From assembly GCA_017463815.1 (NCBI GenBank), contig JAFTOK010000174.1, forward strand, positions 1-32,489: a DNA stretch of 32,489 nt, given 5' to 3'. The notes below the pieces were generated by a model. The model searched no databases. It was not told the origin of the DNA and worked only from the letters and a program-made list of their open reading frames with translations. Each line of letters opens with the position of its first letter. The first letter of the stretch is position 1. Position numbers and translations under genes: made by a program. The DNA comes from Clostridia bacterium. Its GTDB lineage: Bacteria; Bacillota; Clostridia; Oscillospirales; CAG-272. This document shows, piece after piece, positions 12,643 to 20,010 of the stretch.

Positions 12643-13740
12643 CTATCCTCCCAAAGCCGCCGCGGTAAGCGCGATTATAAAAAATACAGCCACGCTCGCC
12701 ATAAGCGCTGCGAGAAACGCCACTATCTCGCTCATACTCGCGAAAAATTCGCTCTCTTTTTTCAGCGAAAGCGCAGAGCCCACGGCGCCGATTGCATCAA
12801 ACACCGTCTTCCACACAATCAGCTTCAGCACGGGTACTGCAAAAATAACGCAAAGCACCACAGCGCTCACAATGCCCGTCGTGCTCTTCAGCATACCGAG
12901 CGAGGAGGCAACCGTGCCAACGGCATCCGCAAGCGCCCCTCCCACTATCGGCACGGTATTGCCCAGCACGAATTTTACGCCCTTTACCGCCGCCGTATCT
13001 GCGCTTTTGGCAATGACGCTCTGGAAGGTAAGCACGCAAGTCATTATCACTATTATCGTTGTGAGCGTGTACGTCACCACATTTTTAAGCAGCCCCGCAA
13101 AAGCGGAAAGGTCGCCCACGCCGCAAATTTTGGCGCTTGTGTAAACGCACAGAAGCGCTTTTAACATAGGCAGAACGGCAGAGGTACACAGAAACTCCAA
13201 AAGCGCCACCACACCCGAAAGCACTCCACCGAAAACGAGCGAAGAGCTCACTTCCCCGCTCGAAAGGATGAGCGCGGACATAGCGGGTATTACCGCAAGC
13301 ATAAAGGTGTTTATCTGCCCTATAAATGCTTCAAACTCTGCAAACAGTGCCTCCATAAACACAAAAGCCGCAGACGCGGTGCATAAAACCGAAACGTACT
13401 CCAAAAAAGTGCCGAACCCTTTCGAAGCCACGCTTTCGCGCAACGCCGCCATAACCGCGGAAATTATTAAAAGCCCCAAAAGCGAGAGAAATGCCTCCAT
13501 CGCCTCGGGAAAAACGCTTTCAAGTATGGCAAGCACCGTCTTGCAAACGTTTTCCGTGGTAAAAAGCTTCAAAAACGAATCTGCATTCGCCTCAAAAAGC
13601 TCGTCGGGCAGGTAATCCATAGCACCGTTCGGCACATCGCTTTCCGTTATGGGCGGAGAAAGCTCCTCTGCCCCCGCACGCAAGGCGAATAACGGAAAAA
13701 GGAACAAAAGCAGGGCGCAAACCGCGAAAAGCCGCCTCAT
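12643..13740 (-). CDS. spoIIIAE: Stage III sporulation protein AE
   Basis: A 365-residue polytopic membrane protein, the likely core export component of the mother-cell SpoIIIA channel. It has an N-terminal signal-like segment (LFAVCALLLFLFPLFALRAGA), a short soluble stretch, then about seven or eight hydrophobic segments including the conserved VGGALADAVGTVASSLGMLKST region. Length fits the family. ATG overlaps the spoIIIAD stop by 4 bp. Confidence 0.95.
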   Translation of the reverse strand: MRRLFAVCALLLFLFPLFALRAGAEELSPPITESDVPNGAMDYLPDELFEANADSFLKLFTTENVCKTVLAILESVFPEAMEAFLSLLGLLIISAVMAALRESVASKGFGTFLEYVSVLCTASAAFVFMEALFAEFEAFIGQINTFMLAVIPAMSALILSSGEVSSSLVFGGVLSGVVALLEFLCTSAVLPMLKALLCVYTSAKICGVGDLSAFAGLLKNVVTYTLTTIIVIMTCVLTFQSVIAKSADTAAVKGVKFVLGNTVPIVGGALADAVGTVASSLGMLKSTTGIVSAVVLCVIFAVPVLKLIVWKTVFDAIGAVGSALSLKKESEFFASMSEIVAFLAALMASVAVFFIIALTAAALGG

Positions 13741-14123
13741 TCCAGCACCCCGAAAGCAAGCGAAAGCAAACTTTCCACCACGGGCAAGGCGAGCAGCATT
13801 ATAAGGCTTTTCGCCGCAAACTCCACGCGCGCCGCTATGGCGCTTTCCCCGAAATCACGGCATATATCCGCGGCGTTTTCCGCCACCACCGCTATGCCCA
13901 GCGCCTTTAAAATGGTTTCTATATAGAGCGAAAAACCGTTCCCCTCGGTAATTTTTTGTATGTATTCTATAAGCGGGTATATCGCGCCCACGGCAAAGCC
14001 GAGCAAAACCAGCCCCGTGGCGATGCCCGCGAAGGCGGAAAAATCATTTTTCAAGCCGCGCATAACACTTACCGCCACAAGCCCCACCAGCGCCACGCCG
14101 CAAATTTTAATTATCTCGTTCAC
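13737..14123 (-). CDS. spoIIIAD: Stage III sporulation protein AD
   Basis: A 128-residue membrane protein with about four hydrophobic segments and the SpoIIIAC/AD-family stretch VVAENAADICRDFGESAIA. The GTG start overlaps the spoIIIAC stop by 4 bp (GTGA), and the stop overlaps the spoIIIAE start, so translation is tightly coupled on both sides. Confidence 0.93.
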   Translation of the reverse strand: MNEIIKICGVALVGLVAVSVMRGLKNDFSAFAGIATGLVLLGFAVGAIYPLIEYIQKITEGNGFSLYIETILKALGIAVVAENAADICRDFGESAIAARVEFAAKSLIMLLALPVVESLLSLAFGVLE

Positions 14124-14314
14124 AGGCCGAACACGTTCCTTATCGCCTCGAAAAGCCCGCCCAGCTCGTTCACAAGCATAAAGAGAACGATAATTATTCC
14201 CGCCACGGAAACGAGCATAGCTTGTTCGTCACGCCCCGATTTCATAAGAACCTGGTACGCCACCGTCACAAGCACTCCCACGCCCGCCACTTTAAGTATA
14301 AGCTCAATATTCAT
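14120..14314 (-). CDS. spoIIIAC: Stage III sporulation protein AC
   Basis: A 64-residue protein with two membrane segments (about 4-20 and 33-52), full length for this very small family. ATG start with AGGTGG 5 nt upstream, 15 bp after spoIIIAB. It shares family features with SpoIIIAD. Confidence 0.93.
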   Translation of the reverse strand: MNIELILKVAGVGVLVTVAYQVLMKSGRDEQAMLVSVAGIIIVLFMLVNELGGLFEAIRNVFGL

Positions 14315-14329
14315 TTTTCCACCTACTTT

Positions 14330-14833
14330 TTAAATAATCAATATCGCGGCGCACGCGCCCGCCGCAAGCCCGAGCGTGCGGTATAGCTTTACGTTTTTTG
14401 CGCCCTCGATTTTTTCTTTCTCTATTTCTTGCCGCAGCTCCGCTATGTAATAATCAAAGCTGTTTGACTGTATTTCGCCGTTCGTTTTGCCTATGCAATC
14501 CCCAAAATCGGCTATAAGCGTGCGTTGTTTTTCCGTAAGATGCAGGCTTTTGGCGGAGGAAACAAGCGCGCTTCGCCATATATCGTGGTAAACAGCGTCG
14601 TTTTCGTGCGAGCGCAAGGCGGGCAAAAAACCGCACTCTTCCAGCACGTCGTTTGCAAAATTTCTGTACATCACCTTCGTGGGTGTGAGAAAAAAATTCA
14701 CCTGATTTTTTATATATTCAAAAAGCGCAAGGAAAGCTTCGCATTCGGCAAGGCGTTTTTTCTCCCTTTCGCCGCCGTAACCCCCCAGAAGCGTAAAAAA
14801 CAAAAACATAACAAAAGCGCCCGCAAGCCTCAC
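14330..14833 (-). CDS. spoIIIAB: Stage III sporulation protein AB
   Basis: A 167-residue protein with a membrane segment at each end (AGAFVMFLFFTLLGGYGG, and LGLAAGACAAILII at the C-terminus) and a helical middle resembling type II secretion GspF-like proteins, as known for SpoIIIAB. I place the start at GTG 14833, not the TTG 6 bp upstream: GGAGG is 8 nt from the GTG but only 3 nt from the TTG, and the GTG gives the usual 4-bp GTGA overlap with the spoIIIAA stop. Confidence 0.92.
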   Translation of the reverse strand: MRLAGAFVMFLFFTLLGGYGGEREKKRLAECEAFLALFEYIKNQVNFFLTPTKVMYRNFANDVLEECGFLPALRSHENDAVYHDIWRSALVSSAKSLHLTEKQRTLIADFGDCIGKTNGEIQSNSFDYYIAELRQEIEKEKIEGAKNVKLYRTLGLAAGACAAILII

Positions 14834-15732
14834 GAACAATTCCTCCGCATATCTTTTATATCAAATGAAAACCTTTCTTCACCCGCCGCACGGGAAACGC
14901 CGATAAAATAGCGAAAAACTCCCGCTTCGCATAGCTTTTTAAGCCCCGTGCGCATCATAAGCGAAGAAAAATCCTCTCCGTGCGCCGTGGCAATAAGCGG
15001 CACCCCCGTGTTCTGCGCGGCGAGAAGTGCCTCCACCTCGCCCTCGCCTATTTCGTCGCATACGATTACCTCGGGCGAAAGCGTGCGCGTGGCTATTTCT
15101 ATGCCCGCGCCCTTTGGGTAGCCGTCGAGGAAATCGCAGAGCGAGCGCGCAAACATTTCGCGCATATATATTTCCCCTCTGCTGTCCACCACAGCCACGC
15201 GGCGGCGCACGCCTTCGCCGCCGAGGCGGGCGGCAAGCGCACGGACAAGTGTGGTTTTCCCCACACCGGGCGGGGAGTATATAAGCGCGCTATGCACACG
15301 CCGTTTTTCATATATTATCGGCATAAGTCCGTCGCCGACGCTAAAAAGCACGTGTGGTATGCGCACGCTGGCAGAAGTTATTTCCCGCACGGCAAGCACA
15401 CGCCCGCCCTCGCTTCGCGCTTTGCCGCAAACGCCTATGCGCAAACCGTCTGCGAGGGTTATGTACCCCTCGTTTATCGTGCTTCCGTACGTATGCACGG
15501 ATTCTTCGCAAAGCCGCGCGACCACGCTGCTAAGTGCAGGGGCGGAAAGCACAAGCTCTCGCCCGCAGAAAACGCTTACGTTTCGCCCCGCATACGTTAC
15601 GGAGGCAGGCATTCCCGCGCGGAAACGTATTTCGCTCACCTTTTTCCTGTCTGTGGCAGAGGAGAAAAATTCCGCAAGAATACGCCGCTCGTATTCGGGC
15701 AGGCAACAAAGCACCTTATCTATCGCGTCCAA
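14830..15732 (-). CDS. spoIIIAA: Stage III sporulation protein AA (ATPase)
   Basis: A 300-residue cytoplasmic ATPase of the type II/IV secretion superfamily that energises the SpoIIIA-SpoIIQ apparatus in the mother cell. Walker A is SPPGVGKTT at residues 153-161; Walker B lies in VIVCDEIGEGE near 222-232; an AHGE motif follows. The N-terminal part has EIRFRAGMP and GLRIGVCGKA, typical of the family. The start is TTG at 15732 with AAAGGA about 9 nt upstream; I see no better in-frame start. First gene of the operon. Confidence 0.94.
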   Translation of the reverse strand: MDAIDKVLCCLPEYERRILAEFFSSATDRKKVSEIRFRAGMPASVTYAGRNVSVFCGRELVLSAPALSSVVARLCEESVHTYGSTINEGYITLADGLRIGVCGKARSEGGRVLAVREITSASVRIPHVLFSVGDGLMPIIYEKRRVHSALIYSPPGVGKTTLVRALAARLGGEGVRRRVAVVDSRGEIYMREMFARSLCDFLDGYPKGAGIEIATRTLSPEVIVCDEIGEGEVEALLAAQNTGVPLIATAHGEDFSSLMMRTGLKKLCEAGVFRYFIGVSRAAGEERFSFDIKDMRRNCS

Positions 15733-15767
15733 AATCCAAATTCCTTTCGCAAAGGTTATTCATTAAA

Positions 15768-15797
15768 TATATATGGGCAGGTGTCGGCGGATAGAAC
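15768..15797 (-). promoter_or_regulatory. Possible sigma-E promoter of the spoIIIA operon
   Basis: On the minus strand GTTCTATC (15790-15797), 14 bp and CATATATA (15768-15775) give a partial match to the sigma-E pattern (ATA-type -35, CATA-type -10, 13-15 bp apart). It would start transcription about 25 nt before spoIIIAA. The -35 overlaps the T-run of the nagB terminator. Biology strongly predicts a sigma-E promoter here; the match itself is moderate. Confidence 0.4.
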
Positions 15798-15835
15798 AAA
15801 AAACGCACAGAGAAGCGTTTCTTCTCTGTGCGTTT
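15796..15835 (-). terminator. Intrinsic terminator after nagB
   Basis: A perfect 15-bp stem (15801-15815 with 15821-15835) with a 5-nt loop and T-rich tail, 5 bp after the nagB stop. It separates the amino-sugar operon from spoIIIA. Confidence 0.9.
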
Positions 15836-15839
15836 TCTT

Positions 15840-16550
15840 TTATGTTTCGCTGTAAATCACCGTAACGTCGGGGTGCAGCTGTAAAATCGATGCGGGCACG
15901 CGCGGCGTAATTTTGCCGTACATCGCCTTTTCGAGTATTTCCCATTTCTTTTTTCCGTTTGCTATAAGCAGAATTTTCTTTGCGCGCATAATGGCACCCA
16001 TACCCATAGTTATCGCCTTTGTGGGTACGTCTTCGCGCCGCGCAAAAAAGCGTGCGTTTGCCTCTATTGTGGAAACGTCGAGTTCCACAACGTGCGTTTC
16101 TTTTGTGAAAAATTCGTCGGGCTCGTTAAAGCCTATGTGCCCGTCGAGCCCTATGCCAAGGAGCTGGAGGTCTATGCCGCCGAGGCGTTCTATAAGCGCA
16201 TCATATTCCGCCGCCTCGCGCGCGAGCTCTTCGGCACAGCCGTTCGGCACGAACGTCTTTTCCGGCTTTATATTTATATGGGAGAAAAGGTTCTTGTTCA
16301 TAAAATAACGGTAGCTTTGCTCGTTCTCTGCGCGAAGGCCCACGTATTCATCGAGGTTTACGCAGGTAACGTCGGAAAAATCCACCTCTCCCGCTCCGCA
16401 CATTTCACTAAGGCGCGCATACGTGCCAAGCGGCGAAGAACCTGTGGCAAGCCCAAGCACCGAATTTTTCTTTTGTACGACCTGTGCGGCTATAATATCA
16501 GCCGCCGCACGGCTTAAAGCCTCATAGCTTTCGAGCTTTATAAATTTCAT
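15840..16550 (-). CDS. nagB: Glucosamine-6-phosphate deaminase
   Basis: A 236-residue cytoplasmic enzyme that interconverts glucosamine-6-phosphate with fructose-6-phosphate and ammonia. Visible active-site motifs: phosphate-binding LATGSSPLGTY (34-44), NLDEYVGL (65-72, with D67 as the likely catalytic acid), and GLDGHIGFNEP (134-144, with D136 and H138). Length fits the shorter Gram-positive form without the allosteric C-terminus. GGGAGGG precedes the ATG. It is third in an operon with glmM and a hexapeptide transferase. In that context it could feed carbon out of, or in reverse into, the amino-sugar pool. Confidence 0.95.
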   Translation of the reverse strand: MKFIKLESYEALSRAAADIIAAQVVQKKNSVLGLATGSSPLGTYARLSEMCGAGEVDFSDVTCVNLDEYVGLRAENEQSYRYFMNKNLFSHINIKPEKTFVPNGCAEELAREAAEYDALIERLGGIDLQLLGIGLDGHIGFNEPDEFFTKETHVVELDVSTIEANARFFARREDVPTKAITMGMGAIMRAKKILLIANGKKKWEILEKAMYGKITPRVPASILQLHPDVTVIYSET

Positions 16551-16568
16551 AGAAGCACCCTCCCAAGG

Positions 16569-17234
16569 TCAGATTCGTTTGACTATTTCGCACGCGCCTT
16601 TCACAATGCAATCTGCGGGGTAAACTCCGCGCAGGGCGGTAAGCGGATACACCGACGTGTTCTTCCCCACAACCGTGCCGGGGTTAAGCACACAACCGCA
16701 GCCTATATCCGCGCCGTCTGCAAGTATTGCGCCCACCTTGCGCAGCCCCGTGGCATATTCGCGCTCGCCGTGCACCACAACGGGCTTGCCGTCGGATTTA
16801 AGGTTGGAGCAAACGGAGCCCGCACCCATATGCGCGTGGTTGCCCAGCACGGAATCACCTATATAGTTATAGTGCGGCGCTTGCACGCCGTCGAGAAGCA
16901 CGCAGTTTTTCAGCTCACTGGAGTTACCGAGCACGCAGTTTCTGCCCACAATCACGTTGCCGCGCAAAAATGCACCCGGGCGAAGCACCGTGCCGGCACC
17001 GATTATGGCGGGCGCTTCTATAACCGCCGTGGGGTAAATTTTTACGTTTTCGCCAACCCACACGCCTGCGGAAATCTCCGTAAATCCCGCCATTTCGCCC
17101 GCAGTAAGCTCCGATATATACTCCCCTATCTTCGGGAGCATTTCCCAAGGGTATTCGCACGCGGCAAAAAGCTCTTTAAGATACGGCACATCGCACGAAA
17201 AAAGTTCGTTCGTTTTTACAAGTTTATTAAGCAT
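16569..17234 (-). CDS. Left-handed beta-helix (hexapeptide repeat) nucleotidyl/acetyltransferase-like protein
   Basis: A 221-residue protein. About 55 residues are helical, and the rest is hexapeptide repeats (VWVGENVKIYPTAVIEAPAI and similar) forming a left-handed beta-helix. The PHYNYIGDSVLGNHAHMGAGS stretch closely resembles the C-terminal domain of GlmU-like and archaeal sugar-1-phosphate enzymes, where it binds acetyl-CoA and amino-sugar-1-phosphate. There is no N-terminal uridylyltransferase domain. With glmM directly upstream (8-bp overlap), acetylation of glucosamine-1-phosphate is the natural guess, but it is inference. It is often labelled UDP-N-acetylglucosamine pyrophosphorylase by similarity; that activity is not supported, because the Rossmann-type catalytic domain is absent. 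Confidence 0.8.
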   Translation of the reverse strand: MLNKLVKTNELFSCDVPYLKELFAACEYPWEMLPKIGEYISELTAGEMAGFTEISAGVWVGENVKIYPTAVIEAPAIIGAGTVLRPGAFLRGNVIVGRNCVLGNSSELKNCVLLDGVQAPHYNYIGDSVLGNHAHMGAGSVCSNLKSDGKPVVVHGEREYATGLRKVGAILADGADIGCGCVLNPGTVVGKNTSVYPLTALRGVYPADCIVKGACEIVKRI

Positions 17235-18600
17235 AATATCCCCTTTCTTCTATAACCTTTGCTATTTCTTCCGCATATTCGCGGCATTTTTCCTCTGTTT
17301 CGGCCTCCGCCATAATGCGCAAAACGGGTTCCGTGCCGCTTTTGCGCAAAAGCACCCTGCCCTTTTTGTTTATCAACTTTTCCGCGCGCGCCACGGCTTT
17401 TTTCACCTCCGCATCGCTCGCGGCGGCATCTTTATCCTTAACGCGCACGTTTTTGGTATACTGCGGATAGAGAGTTATTCCCGAAGCGAGCTCGGAAAGC
17501 GGCGAGCGGCTTTCACACAGCACGTTTGCAAGCATTATCGCAGTAAGTATGCCATCGCCCGTGCTGGCGTAATCGGAAAAAATGATATGGCCAGATTGCT
17601 CCCCACCCAAAGAATATCCGCATTCCTTCATTTTTTCATATACAAAACGGTCGCCCACGGCAGTCTGAACGCAACCTATACCTTCGCGCGCGAGGCTTTC
17701 AAAAAATCCGCTGTTGGACATAACCGTGGCGGCGAGCGTACCGTGCGCGAGCTTGCCTTTCGCCGCCATACGCTTTGCAATGATATACATTATCGCGTCG
17801 CCGTCTACGGTATTTCCGTTTTCGTCCACGGCTATGCACCTGTCGCCGTCGCCGTCGAAGGCAAAGCCGACATCCAGCTTCTTTTCGCGCACAAGCGAGG
17901 CAAGCGCATCTATATGCGTAGAGCCGCAGGAAAGGTTTATGTTCATACCGTCAGGGCAGTCGCCGAGCGTATAGACCTTCGCCCCGAGCGCCGTGAAAAC
18001 GTCACCCGCAACGGAAAACGCCGCTCCGTTTGCCATATCCAGGCCTATTTTCATTTTTTCAAGCGAATATTCCGCAAGCGTGGTAAGGTATGCGGCGTAT
18101 TCTCCGCGCCCCTCCGCAAAATCGTGCACAGCGCCCACACCCGCGCCCGAAGCAAACGGCACTTCGTCCGCTTCGCCGTCTATGTACTTTTCTATGAGCG
18201 CCGCCGTGGCATCGCCTAGCTTTTCGCCGTTTGCGTCTATCAGCTTTATGCCGTTATCGTAAAACGGGTTGTGCGAAGCGGTTATCATCACGCCCAGGTC
18301 AAAACCCCTTTGCTTCGTTATATAAGATATGCTCGGCGTGGTGGTTACGTGCACAAGATATGCATCTGCCCCGGATGCGGCAAGCCCCGCCGCCATAGCG
18401 TACTCCAGCATATACGAAGAACGCCGCGTATCCTTGCCTATGCAGACGCGCGCACGCCCGTTTTCTGCCCCGCGTGAAAAATAATGCCCCGCAAAACGCC
18501 CGATTTTATAGGCGTGCTCCGCCGTAAGCGTCACTCCCGCTTCCCCGCGGAAGCCGTCTGTGCCGAAATATTTATTTTTGTACGTTTTTTCATTGCTCAT
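17227..18600 (-). CDS. glmM: Phosphoglucosamine mutase
   Basis: A 457-residue alpha-D-phosphohexomutase converting glucosamine-6-phosphate to glucosamine-1-phosphate for UDP-GlcNAc and peptidoglycan. The N-terminal FGTDGFRG motif, catalytic phosphoserine loop ITASHNP (S109), metal loop DGDGDR (249-254) and the C-terminal phosphate-binding RKSGTEPVLRIMAE are all present. The ATG at 18600 is preferred to a GTG 9 bp upstream because GAGGAG is 8 nt from the ATG and touches the GTG. First gene of the glmM-hexapeptide-nagB operon. Some relatives act on phosphomannose or phosphoglucose; the neighbours favour glucosamine. Confidence 0.92.
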   Translation of the reverse strand: MSNEKTYKNKYFGTDGFRGEAGVTLTAEHAYKIGRFAGHYFSRGAENGRARVCIGKDTRRSSYMLEYAMAAGLAASGADAYLVHVTTTPSISYITKQRGFDLGVMITASHNPFYDNGIKLIDANGEKLGDATAALIEKYIDGEADEVPFASGAGVGAVHDFAEGRGEYAAYLTTLAEYSLEKMKIGLDMANGAAFSVAGDVFTALGAKVYTLGDCPDGMNINLSCGSTHIDALASLVREKKLDVGFAFDGDGDRCIAVDENGNTVDGDAIMYIIAKRMAAKGKLAHGTLAATVMSNSGFFESLAREGIGCVQTAVGDRFVYEKMKECGYSLGGEQSGHIIFSDYASTGDGILTAIMLANVLCESRSPLSELASGITLYPQYTKNVRVKDKDAAASDAEVKKAVARAEKLINKKGRVLLRKSGTEPVLRIMAEAETEEKCREYAEEIAKVIEERGYYA

Positions 18601-18614
18601 ATAAAACACTCCTC

Positions 18615-18651
18615 TGCATAAAATAAAACGGTTTACGAATTATTTTATGCA
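18615..18651 (-). promoter_or_regulatory. 12-bp inverted repeat in the glmM leader
   Basis: TGCATAAAATAA (18615-18626) and its exact complement TTATTTTATGCA (18640-18651) flank 13 nt, and the low-coordinate arm ends next to the glmM Shine-Dalgarno. The distal arm contains a possible -10 TAAAAT with TTGCAA 19 bp upstream. It could be an operator or an RNA hairpin limiting ribosome access. No T-run follows on the coding strand, so it is not a typical terminator. Confidence 0.5.
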
Positions 18652-18705
18652 AATATGCCGTGTTTATTGCAAAAATTTTTATTGCCCTATTTCGTTTTCA
18701 AGCAG

Positions 18706-18741
18706 AAATCCGATAGACCGCACAAATAATCTATCGGATTT
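18706..18741. terminator. 12-bp hairpin downstream of the anchored unknown protein gene
   Basis: AAATCCGATAGA (18706-18717) pairs perfectly with 18730-18741, loop 12 nt, 15 bp after the stop of the gene on the minus strand. The T-run is better on the plus side (GGATTTTTATATTTT) than on the minus side (GGATTTCTGC), so terminator strength for the minus gene is uncertain. Confidence 0.5.
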
Positions 18742-18756
18742 TTATATTTTCACAAT

Positions 18757-19809
18757 TCAGCCGCCGAAGAAGATTTTCCCCTCTGCCTTGCGATAGGGTA
18801 TTTCTATTTCCACACGGAAACCCTCTGTTTCGTTTTCCTCGCCGCGGTTCGTGTACTCTGTAAGAGAGAGCGTAAGCACGCCTTCCTCCCCCTCGAGAAG
18901 CTCTGTGGAAAAGGTAAATTTTTCTTCGTGCTCGTAAACAAGGCGTGTTTTGCCCGTTTTGGTTTCAAATTCTTTAACGGCGTATTGCTCGCTTTCGAGC
19001 TTTGCAAGCTTAACGCTTGCCGCTTTTTCAGCTTCACCGCCGCCAAAAGACACGGCAATTTCGGCGCTTTCGTAATCGCTATCCACGCTTTTTCCCGCCA
19101 AAAGACCATAGAAAATGCCCAGAGAAACCTTTTTTTGTTGGGCATCTACGCTTGCGGGCGCAGTATACGCCAGCGCATACGGCATAAAATCGTTTTCCTC
19201 GCGCACAAATCCGCCGTGCGCTTCTTCCGTAAGCTTATAGGAAGCAAAGCGGTCGCCGCTTTTCAGCTTCATAACCGCGTTATAGCCAAAACCCGTGTTT
19301 TCGCCGTATTCCTGCAGCCCGGAGGTGCGCAAAATCTCTATGTAAAAATAGTCTGCAAGGCACCCGTTATCTTCCGAAACGCCCTCCGACCATATGAAAA
19401 CATAGCTGTTTTCATATTCTTTTCCATCGGCGGTTTCAAAGACGCGATGGTCGAAAAGTTCTTCACCCACAAAAAATTCATATTGTGTCATTTCCCCCAA
19501 AAAGGAGCTAAGGGTATCGCCGCGATAGCCAAGGTATTCAAACCCGCGCGAGGAAAGGTATGCATATACGTTTGAAACGTACGTTTCAAAATCTTTTTCC
19601 GTTATATAAAAGTAAAATTCCGAATCGAACGCCAGGCGCGAAATGTTCTCACCGCTCGGCAAAGCGGGCAGTTCGGGCACAAGGCACTTTTCAAGCTGTT
19701 CTTCGGGAAAAAATTCATATTTTGCCGTGTCTATATTCTGCTGCCAGAAGCAGAGCGCAAGCAAGCCTGCGGCAAGTATTATGACGCAAACAAGCAGAAT
19801 TTTCTTCAT
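18757..19809 (-). CDS. Membrane-anchored extracellular protein of unknown function
   Basis: A 350-residue protein with an N-terminal hydrophobic segment (KKILLVCVIILAAGLLALCFW). The Cys is preceded by LAL, which is not a canonical lipobox, so a signal anchor is more likely than a lipoprotein. The rest is soluble, rich in acidic and aromatic residues, with likely beta strands and no motif I recognise. ATG at 19809; the Shine-Dalgarno is weak (AAAAGAG about 11 nt upstream). It has its own promoter and lies divergently from the GH3 gene. No function is assigned. Confidence 0.75.
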   Translation of the reverse strand: MKKILLVCVIILAAGLLALCFWQQNIDTAKYEFFPEEQLEKCLVPELPALPSGENISRLAFDSEFYFYITEKDFETYVSNVYAYLSSRGFEYLGYRGDTLSSFLGEMTQYEFFVGEELFDHRVFETADGKEYENSYVFIWSEGVSEDNGCLADYFYIEILRTSGLQEYGENTGFGYNAVMKLKSGDRFASYKLTEEAHGGFVREENDFMPYALAYTAPASVDAQQKKVSLGIFYGLLAGKSVDSDYESAEIAVSFGGGEAEKAASVKLAKLESEQYAVKEFETKTGKTRLVYEHEEKFTFSTELLEGEEGVLTLSLTEYTNRGEENETEGFRVEIEIPYRKAEGKIFFGG

Positions 19810-19870
19810 AAAAACATCATCTCTTTTCCGAAAAAGCGCGGCAAACACCATTCGCTTTTTTATATATTTT

Positions 19871-19899
19871 ATTTTATCACATTTTTCCGCGAAATGCAA
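19871..19899 (-). promoter_or_regulatory. Sigma-A-like promoter for the anchored unknown protein
   Basis: TTGCAT (19894-19899), 17 bp and TAAAAT (19871-19876) on the minus strand, about 60 bp before the ATG. Confidence 0.5.
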
Positions 19900-19922
19900 C
19901 AGCTTCTCCTTTCTTGCTAAAA

Positions 19923-19948
19923 AACATCGTTTTGCCCAAAACGATGTT
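19923..19948. promoter_or_regulatory. 11-bp perfect inverted repeat abutting the GH3 promoter
   Basis: AACATCGTTTT and AAAACGATGTT are separated by four bases, and the second arm overlaps the first two bases of the GH3 -35 box. There is no gene for which it could be a natural terminator, because the flanking genes diverge, so an operator is the simplest reading. Confidence 0.5.
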
Positions 19949-19975
19949 GATTTTTTCGGCGTTCCGTGCTATACT
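19947..19975 (+). promoter_or_regulatory. Sigma-A-like promoter for the GH3 gene
   Basis: TTGATT (19947-19952), 17 bp, TATACT (19970-19975). Start of transcription would be about 30 nt before the ATG. Confidence 0.6.
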
Positions 19976-20010
19976 TCAAGCAGGCACAAAAAGTCAAGGA
20001 GATAAAAACT

